A DNA stretch of 64,000 nt from Phormidesmis sp963710175 (GCA_963710175.1 CAVPZC010000001.1:62001-126000); one strand, 5' to 3'. Numbered from the stretch's first letter, positions 52,041 to 61,875 are shown. The notes: a model not told the origin generated them from the sequence alone. Translations and numbers: made by a program.

Positions 52041-54251
52041 TTAAAAGTCGACTCGGCTACCCGGCGCACCGCTAAACTCAGGCTCACGAGCTAGCTCAAT
52101 AGGTTCTTCTATCGTCTCATCTCCTAAAGACGCAACTTGCGCGGCGCTCATGCTTTCTGCGTTGATGACAGCGCCTAACAGACGAACGTCGTCGCTCAGC
52201 TCTAGTTCCTCAACAGCAGTATCAAGCACGGCTTTTTCAGTTACCCCTGGGCGAGCGACCAGCAAAATTCCATCGGTTTGCTCTTCTAGCAGCAGAGCAT
52301 CATCGCAGCGGGTAAGCGAGGGCGTATCCAAAATCACCATGTCAAAGCGGGAGCGAGCATCTTTTAAGAAGCGCTGCATCTCGCTGGACTCAATAATGGC
52401 GGCAGGCTGACGCTGCGGTCCTGGCGACGGACATACATACAGGTTCTCTACTTGAGAGACCATCTGGGCGTTATCCCCCTGCTGGCCGCCGTAGTAGCGC
52501 AGCGGCTCCAGGACAGTCTGAGGATCGACCATCAGGCCTAATATCTCAGCTTTAGAGCCCGACCTCAGATCGGCTTCTACTAGCAAGGTGCGTCGGCCTG
52601 CTCGCGCGGAGGCGATCGCCAAATTATACGCAGTAACACTCTTCCCTTCCTGAGAGCGAGTACTGGTCATCACAATCATTCTTGGACCAATTGCGCTTTC
52701 TTCATTACCCACCAACCGCAGCCGGCTCAGAAGCCTCTCATAGCTAGCGTGATACATAGAATCGGGCTGCACCAGTATGGGCACTGCCCGAGCAGAACGG
52801 GTCTTCATTGCCGGAATGATGCCTAGCATAGGCACTTCCTGAGCTTGCAGCATCTCCTCTAGCTCTTCAGCAGTCCGCACCGTACCGTCGAGCATGTCTA
52901 GCAGGTAAACGACACCGCCGCCCGCAATCAGGCCCGTCAGCGCACCTGCTAACAAAATCACGAATGGCGCCGGTCGGTCTTGCTCGCTAGGCACGGTAAA
53001 CGGTGGGCTAGACACCGTCAAACTGCTCACCGTCTCAGCGGCGGCGGCTTCAGCATCGACCCGGCTAGCCTGCAATCGATCATACAGAGCCCGCCTGAGC
53101 GCCACCTGCTGCGCCAGGCGATTGCGCTCTAACTGCTTATTGGGCAAGTCCGCGTACTGCTGCCGAAGCGACTGCGCTGACTGACCCAGCACCTGCTGCT
53201 GAGAGAGGAGAGCGTTTCGCTGAGTATCAAGCGTCACCAGCTGATTGGCCAGCGCCGCTCGTGCCGGATCTAGATTCGTCTGAGTGCCGCTTGGGATAGG
53301 CGCTACATTGCCGTCGCCCCTCAGCACTTCCGAAGCCCGCCGCTGCAAAAGCTGTTGATAGGTCGCCAAATTGTTATTTAGCTCTTCTACCGCTGGGAAA
53401 CTGTCTCTGCGGCCCTGACTTCTCAGTAGCGCCCGCTGAGTCTCCGCTTCAGAAATTTGCGCCCGCAGTTGAGCGACCAAAGGGTCTGCGCTCAGCGCCG
53501 ATGAAGCATAGGCCTGATCAGGGGTCATGCCTAGCTGAGACTGAATACTGCGCATCTGCGCCTCAATCCCCGCCAGCGTAATCTGATTATTTCGCTGCTG
53601 CTGCTGACTGCCTGTAATACCGCTGAGCAGGCTGCCATCAACAGACGCTTGAATGGCAGGTCCTTCAATCCGGTCATAGGCTTCTAGAGCCTGCTCAGTC
53701 TCACGCAGGTCAGATTCAATGGCAGGCAGGCGCTGGTTCAGCTCATTGGTAATCGCCCCTAACCTGGCTCTATTAGTCGCCTGGCTAAGCTCTACCATGG
53801 CCTGAAACATCACATTCAAAACAGTTTCGGCCACTTCAGGATCTTGCCCTACGAAGCGCACCGTCACTCTTTGCGTGAGACCAGGATTGGTGTTTTCTTC
53901 ATCATCGGGTGATGAGACCGCGATCCGCGTGTTAGCAACCAGCTCCTGAGGAGTCAGCTCAATGCCCAAAGGTCTCAGCTCAGCAGACACCTCATTGAGC
54001 AAAACATCGGAGAGCAGCAAGTCTTCATTAATGATGCCAAGCCCTTGAGCTTGAACCTGGCTGCTGGTATCTGAAAAAGCAACTAGCGGCGAATTATTAA
54101 CCAGGGCACCCTCTGAGTAGTACTCTTGCGGCGGCTCTGGCTGAAAAGCCACCACGCTAGAAGCGCCCAAAATAGACAGGAAAGTAAACAAACCTGGCCA
54201 CTTGTAGCGGTTTAGCGCAAGCAGATAGCGTTTGATAAAAGGGGATGCCAT
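52041..54251 (-). CDS. Wzc-like polysaccharide co-polymerase/BY-kinase, no tyrosine tail
   Basis: 736 residues. Wzz-type N-terminus with a transmembrane helix (about 17-40), a long coiled-coil with repeated Gln/Arg/Leu (about 150-400), and a second transmembrane helix (ILLAGALTGLIAGGGVVYL, about 430-450). The cytoplasmic ATPase has Walker A SQEGKS (about 533-538), Walker A' LLVEADLRSG (about 557-566) and Walker B MVILDTPS. Canonical autokinases end in a Tyr cluster; here the last tyrosine is near 605 and the tail holds none. So it likely controls export by ATP binding, or pairs with a separate substrate. Upstream of the Wza-like gene with 140 bp between. Confidence 0.88.
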   Translation of the reverse strand: MASPFIKRYLLALNRYKWPGLFTFLSILGASSVVAFQPEPPQEYYSEGALVNNSPLVAFSDTSSQVQAQGLGIINEDLLLSDVLLNEVSAELRPLGIELTPQELVANTRIAVSSPDDEENTNPGLTQRVTVRFVGQDPEVAETVLNVMFQAMVELSQATNRARLGAITNELNQRLPAIESDLRETEQALEAYDRIEGPAIQASVDGSLLSGITGSQQQQRNNQITLAGIEAQMRSIQSQLGMTPDQAYASSALSADPLVAQLRAQISEAETQRALLRSQGRRDSFPAVEELNNNLATYQQLLQRRASEVLRGDGNVAPIPSGTQTNLDPARAALANQLVTLDTQRNALLSQQQVLGQSAQSLRQQYADLPNKQLERNRLAQQVALRRALYDRLQASRVDAEAAAAETVSSLTVSSPPFTVPSEQDRPAPFVILLAGALTGLIAGGGVVYLLDMLDGTVRTAEELEEMLQAQEVPMLGIIPAMKTRSARAVPILVQPDSMYHASYERLLSRLRLVGNEESAIGPRMIVMTSTRSQEGKSVTAYNLAIASARAGRRTLLVEADLRSGSKAEILGLMVDPQTVLEPLRYYGGQQGDNAQMVSQVENLYVCPSPGPQRQPAAIIESSEMQRFLKDARSRFDMVILDTPSLTRCDDALLLEEQTDGILLVARPGVTEKAVLDTAVEELELSDDVRLLGAVINAESMSAAQVASLGDETIEEPIELAREPEFSGAPGSRVDF

Positions 54252-54391
54252 GGTACTACTTGTGAAAAGGTCAGGGGTTGAGAGTGGTCAGGGGTTGAGA
54301 GTGACGACAGACTATACGAATAAAACGAATTGCGGAAAGGAAAACTCAGAAATAGCGTATCGAAAGCCGAGTCGCCAACTAACAGAAGAAG

Positions 54392-55711
54392 CTAACGGAA
54401 GAAGTTATTGTTGTCGTTGTTGTTATTGAAGACATCGTCAAAGAAATCGGTGAAGCCGAAGACATCGCGGAACGGCTGAGAAATGGTTTGTAGTGCAAAC
54501 GATACCCGACCAATCAGGTTTCGGCCTACTACAACGACATCGCTATCTTCTAGAGGCGGGTTTTGTGTAATATCTCCCTGGATGGCCGATTTTGCATCCA
54601 AGCTGACGGTGACTGCTCGGCCTGTTTCTGGATCGTAGCGAATCAGTGCCACATCACCCAGGTTTGCAGTATCTGGGTTGACTCCTAACAGCGAAATCGC
54701 ATCTATAAAGGTGCTGCCGTTATTGAGATTGAGCGTCCCAATGCCGCCTCGTCCGCCTGCATAGTTTAAGAAGCGCACGTTGATGATGGGCTGAGCCAGC
54801 GTAGATCTAGCGACTAGGTAGCGATCATATTCATCGAGCTGACTGGGATCTAGCTCAGGGACGATGACGACATCGCCGTCTTCTAAGCGGACGTCTGGCA
54901 GCGGACTGCCTTCTTTTAGAGGGGTAAACAGGTCAACATCGACTGTTTCTTCTGCGATGCGATCGCCCCGTCGTAGCTGCCTTTGAACCTGAATAGCTCG
55001 CAGGTCTGAAGTCCGAGTGGCACCGCCCGCAGTCAGCAGCGCTGTCGCTACGCTGGGATCGGTAAGGGGATAAAAGCCGGGTCTTTGCACCGCCCCCAAG
55101 ATAGTGACTTCAACCCCACGCTGGGCTACCAGCGTGATTGAAACGTCGCGGAGATCGCGAATGACGACATACTGGTTGTAAACCAGGCGCAGACGATCTT
55201 CAGCCTCGGCTAAGGTCAGTCCTTCAAAAGGAACCGCACCTTGAATGGGCACAATAATATTGCCCTGCAAGTCGAGGGTGGCCTGAAAACTCAGATCGGG
55301 ATAGCGCTGTACGCTTACGAAGATTGAGTCGCCGGGGCCAAGATGGTACCCGTCAAAAGTGGGCTCCAGGTTGGACGGTCTGATAACGGTATTAGGTTCT
55401 ACCAGCGGGCTTTCAAAGCGAGGGCCGAGCTGAGGCGGTAAGCTGGGCACCTGCTCTGCTGATGAGTCTGGATCTGTCTGAAGAAGGCTTTGGTTTGGAT
55501 TAGCCACATTCTCAGGCTCAGGCGAGACTGGCATAGAGGGCTCATCAGGCAGAGTCGGTAGATCTGTCTGGGCCTGAGCTGGAATAGCGCTGCCGATAAG
55601 AGTAGCAATACACAGCGACAGCGTGCCTGCTAGCCATGGAACAGAGAAGGCTGGGAGGCTGGCTGCCTTAGGCGTGATAGAGCTGTTGAAACCTGATAAA
55701 CCGTTATTCAT
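54392..55711 (-). CDS. Polysaccharide export protein (Wza-like, SLBB)
   Basis: Outer-membrane or periplasmic exporter of 439 residues. Signal-anchor region about 20-46 ending AQA; the polysaccharide-export domain at YHLGPGDSIFVSVQRYPDLS through ITLVAQ (about 120-200); SLBB-type domains after about 205 (VTILGAVQRPGFYPL and ITNxRFLNYAGGRGG). The C-terminus is an Asn-rich stretch (FNNNNDNNNFF) encoded by a GTT/ATT microsatellite near 54400-54425. No lipobox Cys seen. Next to the Wzc-like gene, its expected partner. Confidence 0.92.
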   Translation of the reverse strand: MNNGLSGFNSSITPKAASLPAFSVPWLAGTLSLCIATLIGSAIPAQAQTDLPTLPDEPSMPVSPEPENVANPNQSLLQTDPDSSAEQVPSLPPQLGPRFESPLVEPNTVIRPSNLEPTFDGYHLGPGDSIFVSVQRYPDLSFQATLDLQGNIIVPIQGAVPFEGLTLAEAEDRLRLVYNQYVVIRDLRDVSITLVAQRGVEVTILGAVQRPGFYPLTDPSVATALLTAGGATRTSDLRAIQVQRQLRRGDRIAEETVDVDLFTPLKEGSPLPDVRLEDGDVVIVPELDPSQLDEYDRYLVARSTLAQPIINVRFLNYAGGRGGIGTLNLNNGSTFIDAISLLGVNPDTANLGDVALIRYDPETGRAVTVSLDAKSAIQGDITQNPPLEDSDVVVVGRNLIGRVSFALQTISQPFRDVFGFTDFFDDVFNNNNDNNNFFR

Positions 55712-55962
55712 AACTGCTTAGTAATGACTGACAGGGGGCGTGGTAACGCAATAATTGGGCTACCTGATCTTTGGGACCGATCTAGAACGGGTTTGGAGCG
55801 CAACCTACGGCAGCTACTGTAATCTTACGAACCCACGTAAAATATAGTGTTAGAAAACGCACATCAAAAGGGATTTTCCTGTTTTATTATCAAATCAACA
55901 TAAGCTAGGACGATAGCGTCATCTTGGCGAAATAAACAGCCGATTTGAGTGCGACGCGCCGC

Positions 55963-56748
55963 CTAGCTATTCAATTCTCCCACGGATGCGCCGACAGGTG
56001 GACCTTCAGATGCCGCAGTAAAAACGGTCTGCGAAAGCGTTTGCTGTAGGGTTTTACCGAGAGATTCGGCAGTGATTTGGTGAGGGGCAATATCGCTCAG
56101 CGGGGCAATGGGCAGCCAAATGCTGACAGCTATCCAGGGCATTCTCTCATAGCGATTCCACTGAGCCTTTTGGTCGGCCCAAAACCACCGCGCTGGAGAA
56201 GCACTGCCGCCGGTAGGCCAGGCGTACCACTGTAAAATTGCGTAGGTTTGTCCCTGACTCCATGCACGGAAGAAATCACCCCTAATCCGGACGGTTTGAG
56301 AATTTTCTTGGTTATTTGCTGGGGCGCTAAAGGATATTGCTTGATAAGAATCCGTCGTCCACTGTTGCGAACCTTTGATATCTAGCCATTCCACTTCTGG
56401 CTGGTCAGCTTCCCATATCTGCGGACGCAGCAGCAGAAAAACTGGCGATGCTGCGTCCGCAGCTTGCGGGGATAACTTTTGAATAGACCAGGTGTGACCG
56501 CCGAGCTTGTTTTTTGCCTGCTCATCGGTTACCCAACCTGGGAGAGAGACGCCCTCGTCACGAATAGCCTGTAGGGTGCTCTGGTGAGGTAGCTTGGGCG
56601 GTGTTGCCCAAGGCCAGCTGGAGAAATATCTCGGCAGGGCGCTCACGGCTATCAACAGCGCCAGGGCAGCCATAATAACTAGCTTGACAACGGTATTGGA
56701 ATTTTGGACAGAGCGTTGAGGGAGTTGATCGGGGCGTGTGGAAGACAC
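55963..56748 (-). CDS. Cyanoexosortase B system-associated protein
   Basis: One N-terminal transmembrane helix (VVKLVIMAALALLIAVSALPRYF) and a periplasmic domain of about 220 residues without catalytic signature; the WPWATPPKLP opening and the WYAWPTG region match the protein found next to cyanobacterial exosortase B. It is 50 bp downstream of the exosortase gene on the same strand, so a functional pair is likely. Role unknown; a processing or substrate-binding partner is plausible. Confidence 0.85.
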   Translation of the reverse strand: MSSTRPDQLPQRSVQNSNTVVKLVIMAALALLIAVSALPRYFSSWPWATPPKLPHQSTLQAIRDEGVSLPGWVTDEQAKNKLGGHTWSIQKLSPQAADAASPVFLLLRPQIWEADQPEVEWLDIKGSQQWTTDSYQAISFSAPANNQENSQTVRIRGDFFRAWSQGQTYAILQWYAWPTGGSASPARWFWADQKAQWNRYERMPWIAVSIWLPIAPLSDIAPHQITAESLGKTLQQTLSQTVFTAASEGPPVGASVGELNS

Positions 56749-56798
56749 TGGGTGAACCCGCTTTGTACAGGTGGCTACAGATTATTAAAGAGACAGTC

Positions 56799-57794
56799 TT
56801 AGAAGTAGTCGGGTTTGGGCGGATTGGGCCGGCTGTGGTCAGGGCTACCTGACTTGATAGACGGATTCCCCGCTAGATCTAAGGCGGGATTGGCGATCGC
56901 ACGGTGTCCTGTCTCACCGTGTCCTGGGCTGCTCACCCTTAGGGTGGCCGGTGCATATTGCTCCAAGAGTCGAATTAGGACGATCAGCATTCCTAACGTA
57001 GCGGCTGAATAGAGGTCGCCGCCCCAGCTTTCGTGTAGCCAGTCAAAGGCTCTGGTCATTTGAGCGCCGTGAAAGAAAGCCAAAGTCGTATTCCGAATAA
57101 TGTTTCCCGCTACGCTGATGCCGACAATGCCCACAAAAAAGAGGCCGGTTCTAAGCCGGGAGCGGTTAAGCCCGGTCCAGTAGGCCAAAATTAGGCCCAT
57201 ATAAAGGCTGGTAAACAGCATCTTTAACCCGGCACAGTGAGGGGCTACTTCAACCAGCTGATTGCTCACGGAGAGATAGATGCCGTCAACCTGCGCATCT
57301 ACACCGAACTGCTGCAAGATAAAGCCAGCTGCGGAGGCGATAAAACCCTGCAGGGGCAGTATGTAGGGTTCTATCAGGTAGGGGAGCTGGGTGGGCGTAG
57401 CCAACAGCACCAGCAGCCAGGGAAACGACTGTAGTTTAAGCCCGGCTCTGCCCTTGAGCATCAGTACTAAACCCACTAGCAGCAGCGGCAGAGACAGATT
57501 CATCAGGTCCACTAGACCGCTGCTATAAAATGCTGTTGCTAACAGCAGTGGGGGAAACGCCGCCCAGTGAATCTTAGGCGGCAGCTTTTGCCAGGCAGCT
57601 CGCCGCTCCCAAACCAGGTATGCCGCAAATGGAATGCCTAAGAGGCCATGACTAAAATATTCGTGCTGAATGCTGATGGATTTGTTTAGCCAGCCATCTA
57701 CCCAATGCCACAGCAGTGGGCCGTAGAGAATGCCAATCAGCCCGAGAATAATCGCTTCGAGCGGCAGCGGTGTTCTAGATTTGGAAACTAGCAT
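56799..57794 (-). CDS. Cyanoexosortase B
   Basis: Integral membrane cysteine transpeptidase-like protease that should cleave and sort proteins with a PEP-CTERM-like C-terminus. 331 residues, about eight transmembrane helices. The triad is Cys187 (VEVAPHCAGLK), Arg234 (GNIIRNTTLAF) and His254 (WLHESWGG). The C-terminal 55 residues are a Pro/Gly/Asn-rich tail. No PEP-CTERM substrate gene is present in the window. Placed upstream of the exopolysaccharide export genes. Confidence 0.92.
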   Translation of the reverse strand: MLVSKSRTPLPLEAIILGLIGILYGPLLWHWVDGWLNKSISIQHEYFSHGLLGIPFAAYLVWERRAAWQKLPPKIHWAAFPPLLLATAFYSSGLVDLMNLSLPLLLVGLVLMLKGRAGLKLQSFPWLLVLLATPTQLPYLIEPYILPLQGFIASAAGFILQQFGVDAQVDGIYLSVSNQLVEVAPHCAGLKMLFTSLYMGLILAYWTGLNRSRLRTGLFFVGIVGISVAGNIIRNTTLAFFHGAQMTRAFDWLHESWGGDLYSAATLGMLIVLIRLLEQYAPATLRVSSPGHGETGHRAIANPALDLAGNPSIKSGSPDHSRPNPPKPDYF

Positions 57795-57858
57795 AGAGAG
57801 AGTGATACCACAGAGAAAATAATGTACGAAATGACACTGGCGAGGTAGGCGAAGCGGT

Positions 57859-59043
57859 TTAAGCCGTCAGATCGACGGCAGTTACAGGCCGGGCAGGTGT
57901 CGCTGTGAGGGCCGATTTTAGAGTGTCAACTACTCGATCAATCTGGCTGGTGGTGAGGCCCGGATACATCGGTAAAGACAAAATTTCTTGGCTGAGTGTC
58001 TCTGCGTGAGGAAAATCACCCGGCCTGTAGCCTAGAGACTGGAAAGCGGGCTGTAAGTGGCAAGGGGTGGGGTAGTGAATGCCGGTCTGAATGTTGTAGC
58101 TGCTCAGCTCTAGCTGTAGGACGGTGCGATCTATCGGGCAGTTGGAGGTGATTCGCACGACGTAGAGATGATAGACATGGCCGGGGCCGCTGACGTTTTT
58201 AATAGGGCTGATGCCGTAGTCTGCCAGGGAAGAAATTGCCTGATCGTAATAGGCCGCCAGGCAATTGCGATCGCGGTTCCAAGCTTCTAGATGCGGCAGC
58301 TTTAGCTGCAACACGCCTGCCTGTATAGTATCCAATCGGCTGTTAACACCGCCCGGATCGGTGTGGAAATATTTACGAGTGGCCCCGTAGTTGCGCAGTG
58401 ATCGTACCGTCTGGGCGACCAGCGTCTGGTGGGTGACCAACATACCGCCATCACCCAAAGCCCCCAGGTTTTTGCTGGGGTAAAAGCTAAAGGCCGCCGC
58501 CAGCCCCACTGAGCCAGCCCGATAGCCTTCGCGCTCGGCTAAATGAGCCTGAGCCGCATCTTCAAAGACAACCAAACTGTAGCGCTTGGCCAGATCGAGC
58601 AGGGCGACTGGCGAGACCATTTGCCCGTAGAGATGAACCGGTACAATGGCCCGAGTCTTGGGCGTAATCGCGCGTTCGGCGGCGGCTAGATCGATCAGCG
58701 CCGTCTGCGGATCGCAATCGACAAATACCGGAATTGCCCCAGTGCGAACAATACCAATCAGCGTTGCGACGAAAGTATTGGCCGGTAGGATGACTTCGTC
58801 TCCAGCGCAGATGCCGCAGGCCCGCAGGCCTAGCGCGATCGCATCGGTTCCACAGCCGACGCCTACCCCGTGGGCGCTCTGGCAAGCGCTAGCAAAAGCC
58901 GTTTCAAACTCGGCAACTGGCTGACCGAGGACATAGTTATCTCTCTCTAGTGCCGCTTCTACTATCGCCAAAATGTCCGTCTGGAGCGGACGATGCTGCC
59001 AGGAGAGATCGACAAAGGGAATTGGCACAGGAGCGTAGGTCAT
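57859..59043 (-). CDS. DegT/DnrJ/EryC1/StrS-family sugar aminotransferase
   Basis: PLP-dependent aminotransferase that makes amino sugars for surface polysaccharide. The PLP Lys191 is in FYPSKNLGALGDGG; IVPVHLYGQMV, DAAQAHLAE and the C-terminal GIHYPTPCHLQPAF are family landmarks. 394 residues is normal. First gene of the minus-strand exosortase/exopolysaccharide block, so a nucleotide-sugar role is inferred from context; the substrate is unknown. Confidence 0.9.
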   Translation of the reverse strand: MTYAPVPIPFVDLSWQHRPLQTDILAIVEAALERDNYVLGQPVAEFETAFASACQSAHGVGVGCGTDAIALGLRACGICAGDEVILPANTFVATLIGIVRTGAIPVFVDCDPQTALIDLAAAERAITPKTRAIVPVHLYGQMVSPVALLDLAKRYSLVVFEDAAQAHLAEREGYRAGSVGLAAAFSFYPSKNLGALGDGGMLVTHQTLVAQTVRSLRNYGATRKYFHTDPGGVNSRLDTIQAGVLQLKLPHLEAWNRDRNCLAAYYDQAISSLADYGISPIKNVSGPGHVYHLYVVRITSNCPIDRTVLQLELSSYNIQTGIHYPTPCHLQPAFQSLGYRPGDFPHAETLSQEILSLPMYPGLTTSQIDRVVDTLKSALTATPARPVTAVDLTA

Positions 59044-59288
59044 AGATCTCGGTAGAGAGGGCGTAGGTCATAGATCACGTTAGAAGCACAGTGGAAGGGC
59101 AGTGCAAACCACAGGTCATACCAGTCTGACTTGATTTCTTAGCGCTCAGACCCCTGAAGGATGAATTATCTGTAAAGCTTGCCTAAATTGCTGCGACAGG
59201 TTTTGATTAGATAGCTACTAGGGTGCCCCAACTGCCCTGGACTGATGCATTTTTTGCGCCTGGGTTTTTTCCAGGCGTTCAGATATCG

Positions 59289-59645
59289 ATGGACTTTGAG
59301 ACGGCTTGTCAGATGCTCGCCCGCCAAACCCTTCCCCGGTACGAAACTGACGACACTTTTTTAGGTCGGCTGCGTCAGGGGAAGCCACCTGTACCTGGGC
59401 AGGTAACCACGCTACTGCTGGCTCTCAAGGTGATTCACAATGGTTTGCAGGAGTCGCCAACGCTGAACCGGGAGTTGGCCCAGGCCCTCTTTTTGGCGGC
59501 CTATGAAAGCCGCAACCTGTTTGCAGTGAGGCGGACAACGCAGGTGCAGTGGCCTCCCCTGCTAGATGAAGATTTGGAAAGAATTGCGATCGCGGCTTAC
59601 AAAATATTTGCGGGCAACCCCACTGCTGACGATGCCAACTATTAG
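59289..59645 (+). CDS. Conserved hypothetical protein
   Basis: Not recognised with certainty. From ATG 59289 it is 118 residues, helical, with PPVPGQVTTLLLALKVIHNGL and WPPLLDEDLERIAIAAYKIF. A longer GTG frame from 59223 adds 22 residues of lower likelihood. Reminds me of a cyanobacterial family of unknown role. No membrane segment, cysteine or metal motif. It lies divergent from the aminotransferase. Confidence 0.62.
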   Translation: MDFETACQMLARQTLPRYETDDTFLGRLRQGKPPVPGQVTTLLLALKVIHNGLQESPTLNRELAQALFLAAYESRNLFAVRRTTQVQWPPLLDEDLERIAIAAYKIFAGNPTADDANY

Positions 59646-59741
59646 CCGACTGAGCCCTTTGAAGATTTGGGTAGCCAATATTCGCCCTTGCGACTAGAGT
59701 ACAGGGGCAGCTTTTTGAAACACCGCATACCTAAAGATTCG

Positions 59742-60335
59742 ATGCCATCTCATTCTGACCTTGAGATTAAATCTCGCTTAGTACTGGGCCTGGGTTTTCT
59801 GAGCCTGGTTGTGATTTTGCTATTGCGACTGCTGCTGCCAGTATTGGCGTTTTCTGGGCTGGGGGCAGTGGGCTACTGGCTATGGCGACAGCAGCAAAAA
59901 CGCAAACGGCGGCAGCAGCGCCATCAGGCCCGACTAAACACCAAGTTTTACCAGCTGTTGCGACGGCAGCAGGGCCGCATCAGTGTGTTGGATTTTGCCA
60001 TGCACACCCGGCTCGATGGCACAGCGGCTCAAGCCTATCTCAACAACCAAGCTCAGGCTTTTTCGGCCTGTTTTGAGACGACGTTGCGCGGCGACATCAT
60101 CTATGTCTTTAACGTAGCGGCTGTCCACGGCGATTCGCATTATTCCTCTTCCCCAGCGGAATCGGCTTGGGCCTACGCAGAAGGGCCCTACGGTGCTAAA
60201 GCTCACGAAAAGACCCAGGCCGCTTGGGCTAACGCTAAGCAAATTCGGACGCTGCGTCAGCTTTCACAGCGCACCTCAACGGGAAGTGAGCCTGATTCAG
60301 TCGTCACGATAGAAGTGCCCGCGGTGCGAGGATAG
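59742..60335 (+). CDS. Conserved hypothetical membrane protein
   Basis: From ATG 59742 (residue 26 of the longer frame) it is 197 residues. A strong double-length hydrophobic region (LVLGLGFLSLVVILLLRLLLPVLAFSGLGAVGYWLW) makes one or two transmembrane helices, followed by a very basic stretch (QQQKRKRRQQRHQARL) facing the cytoplasm, then a soluble domain with YQLLRRQQGRISVLDFAMHTRLDG. The last looks like a winged-helix-style segment but I cannot place it. Same strand as the previous unknown. Confidence 0.62.
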   Translation: MPSHSDLEIKSRLVLGLGFLSLVVILLLRLLLPVLAFSGLGAVGYWLWRQQQKRKRRQQRHQARLNTKFYQLLRRQQGRISVLDFAMHTRLDGTAAQAYLNNQAQAFSACFETTLRGDIIYVFNVAAVHGDSHYSSSPAESAWAYAEGPYGAKAHEKTQAAWANAKQIRTLRQLSQRTSTGSEPDSVVTIEVPAVRG

Positions 60336-60453
60336 CTGCCGCTCCTAGCTATCTTTACTGATTCTTTGCTGAGCAAGGGGTTTACAAAGCGACCTCAGTT
60401 GCTGAGCATAGGAAAGGTTTACTCGCAGACGCAAATTTTAGGAGCGCTTAGCA

Positions 60454-60903
60454 GTGGAAAGAAGTTTTATCATGATCAAGCCCGATGGGGTACAGCGAGG
60501 ACTGGTAGGCGATATTATCAGCCGGTTGGAGACCAAGGGATTCACGCTGGTGGGCCTCAAGCAGATGGCGGTTTCGCGGGATCTAGCTGAAGCCCACTAT
60601 GCCGTACATAAAGAACGTCCTTTCTTTAAGGGTTTGGTGGACTACATTGTCTCTGCTCCGGTAGTGGCCATGGTTTGGGAAGGCGATGGCGTAATTGCCT
60701 CGGCGCGGAAGCTGATTGGTGCGACTAACCCATTAGAAGCAGAGCCGGGTACGATTCGTGGCGACTACGGCATTACCATTGGCCGCAATTTGATTCATGG
60801 TTCTGACGCGCCGGAAACGGCTCAGGGCGAAATTAAACTGTGGTTTGATGAGGGCAGCTTATGCAGTTGGGATCCGGCGATGAAACCCTGGCTGTATGAA
60901 TAA
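60454..60903 (+). CDS. ndk: Nucleoside diphosphate kinase
   Basis: Transfers gamma-phosphate between nucleoside tri- and diphosphates via a phospho-His. The active-site His is in IGRNLIHGSDAPETA; FIMIKPDGVQRG and the ERPFFKGLVDYI segment confirm it. 149 residues, normal length. Start codon is GTG at 60454 (VERSFIMIKPDG), since no ATG precedes the conserved start. Terminator follows after about 45 bp. Confidence 0.97.
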   Translation: MERSFIMIKPDGVQRGLVGDIISRLETKGFTLVGLKQMAVSRDLAEAHYAVHKERPFFKGLVDYIVSAPVVAMVWEGDGVIASARKLIGATNPLEAEPGTIRGDYGITIGRNLIHGSDAPETAQGEIKLWFDEGSLCSWDPAMKPWLYE

Positions 60904-60947
60904 GCTTATGCTTTGATTGCTCACGATCAGTTTTGAGCAGTTTTTAA

Positions 60948-60986
60948 AAAACCCCGGTTCAATTGTCTGGACCGGGGCTCTTTGTT
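60948..60986 (+). terminator. Terminator after ndk
   Basis: CCCCGGT (60952-60958) pairs with ACCGGGG (60971-60977) around a 12-base loop; A-rich stretch before and CTCTTTGTT after, so it may act on both strands. Confidence 0.88.
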
Positions 60987-61074
60987 GTATGAGGTTGGTC
61001 ACTTGGCTCGAATACAGCAACACAGACAAAATCTCTGCGTAACGACAGACCAAGTGACTCGCAGCGGACTGCCG

Positions 61075-61269
61075 CTACATGTTGGCGCGGGCATCTTTGA
61101 CAGCGGCTCTAAAAGCTAGGATGCCCGCTGGGATGCTGAGGGCAAGAATCACAGCCGTAGGCGCGGTGCCCCAGTCAGGGTCGCCAGATGATAGCTCAAA
61201 CATAGAGCCGACTGCGGCGATCGCCGTCAGACAAGCTATACCCAGAAACGCGCCACTCTTTGGGGTCAC
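61075..61269 (-). CDS. Small two-helix membrane protein
   Basis: 64 residues with two hydrophobic segments (FLGIACLTAIAAVGSMF and APTAVILALSIPAGILAF) and a short basic C-terminus (KDARANM). It lies 42 bp after def on the same strand, consistent with cotranscription. Function unknown. Its reading frame is open and it has a plausible start, but homology is not certain. Confidence 0.6.
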   Translation of the reverse strand: MTPKSGAFLGIACLTAIAAVGSMFELSSGDPDWGTAPTAVILALSIPAGILAFRAAVKDARANM

Positions 61270-61311
61270 AGAATTTTCTCCAAGCTGTATGTTATTAGCG
61301 AAAAGTGAGGT

Positions 61312-61875
61312 CTATTTAGCTTTTTTAACGTCTTTAGCCGAGAAACCGTGCTTCTGCAATTCTTGATTGAGCGCAATGGCGTTCTCTACCCGGTCTACGA
61401 ACATAATGCCGGTGAGGTGATCTAGCTCATGCTGAATGACACGAGCTACTAAGTCATCGACTTGGAGCTTGCGAGGCTTGCCATTTTCGTCTTTAAAGCT
61501 GACTTCAATTGCTGCCGGGCGCACCACATCTAAATAGACGCCCGGAATGCTCAGGCAGCCTTCTTGACCGGTAGCCAGCTCTTTGCTGTAGCGAATGATC
61601 TTGGGATTGACCAACACCAAAGGCGGTGTTGCCGCGTTTTCAGGGTCGGCATCTACGACGAGCAGCTGCTTATTGACGGCTACCTGCGGCGCGGCTAAGC
61701 CAATACCATCTTCGCTGTACATGGTTTGCAGCATTTTACGCACCAGTTCGCGCAGGTCATTGTCTATTTTGGCGACTCGTTTGGCAGGCTGGCGCAGGCC
61801 GCGATCGCCCAGGTAAGAAATGGCCAGGGGCGGCTTTTTGAGCTTTTTCTTTTCGACTTCGATGACTGCGGTCAT
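61312..61875 (-). CDS. def: Peptide deformylase
   Basis: Removes formyl from N-terminal Met of new proteins. Three motifs are clear: GIGLAAPQV (box 1), EGCLSIPG (box 2, Cys metal ligand) and QHELDHLTG (box 3, His-x-x-x-His with catalytic Glu). 187 residues. The N-terminal VEKKKLKKPPLAI extension is basic. It is an essential housekeeping gene in most bacteria. Confidence 0.97.
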   Translation of the reverse strand: MTAVIEVEKKKLKKPPLAISYLGDRGLRQPAKRVAKIDNDLRELVRKMLQTMYSEDGIGLAAPQVAVNKQLLVVDADPENAATPPLVLVNPKIIRYSKELATGQEGCLSIPGVYLDVVRPAAIEVSFKDENGKPRKLQVDDLVARVIQHELDHLTGIMFVDRVENAIALNQELQKHGFSAKDVKKAK

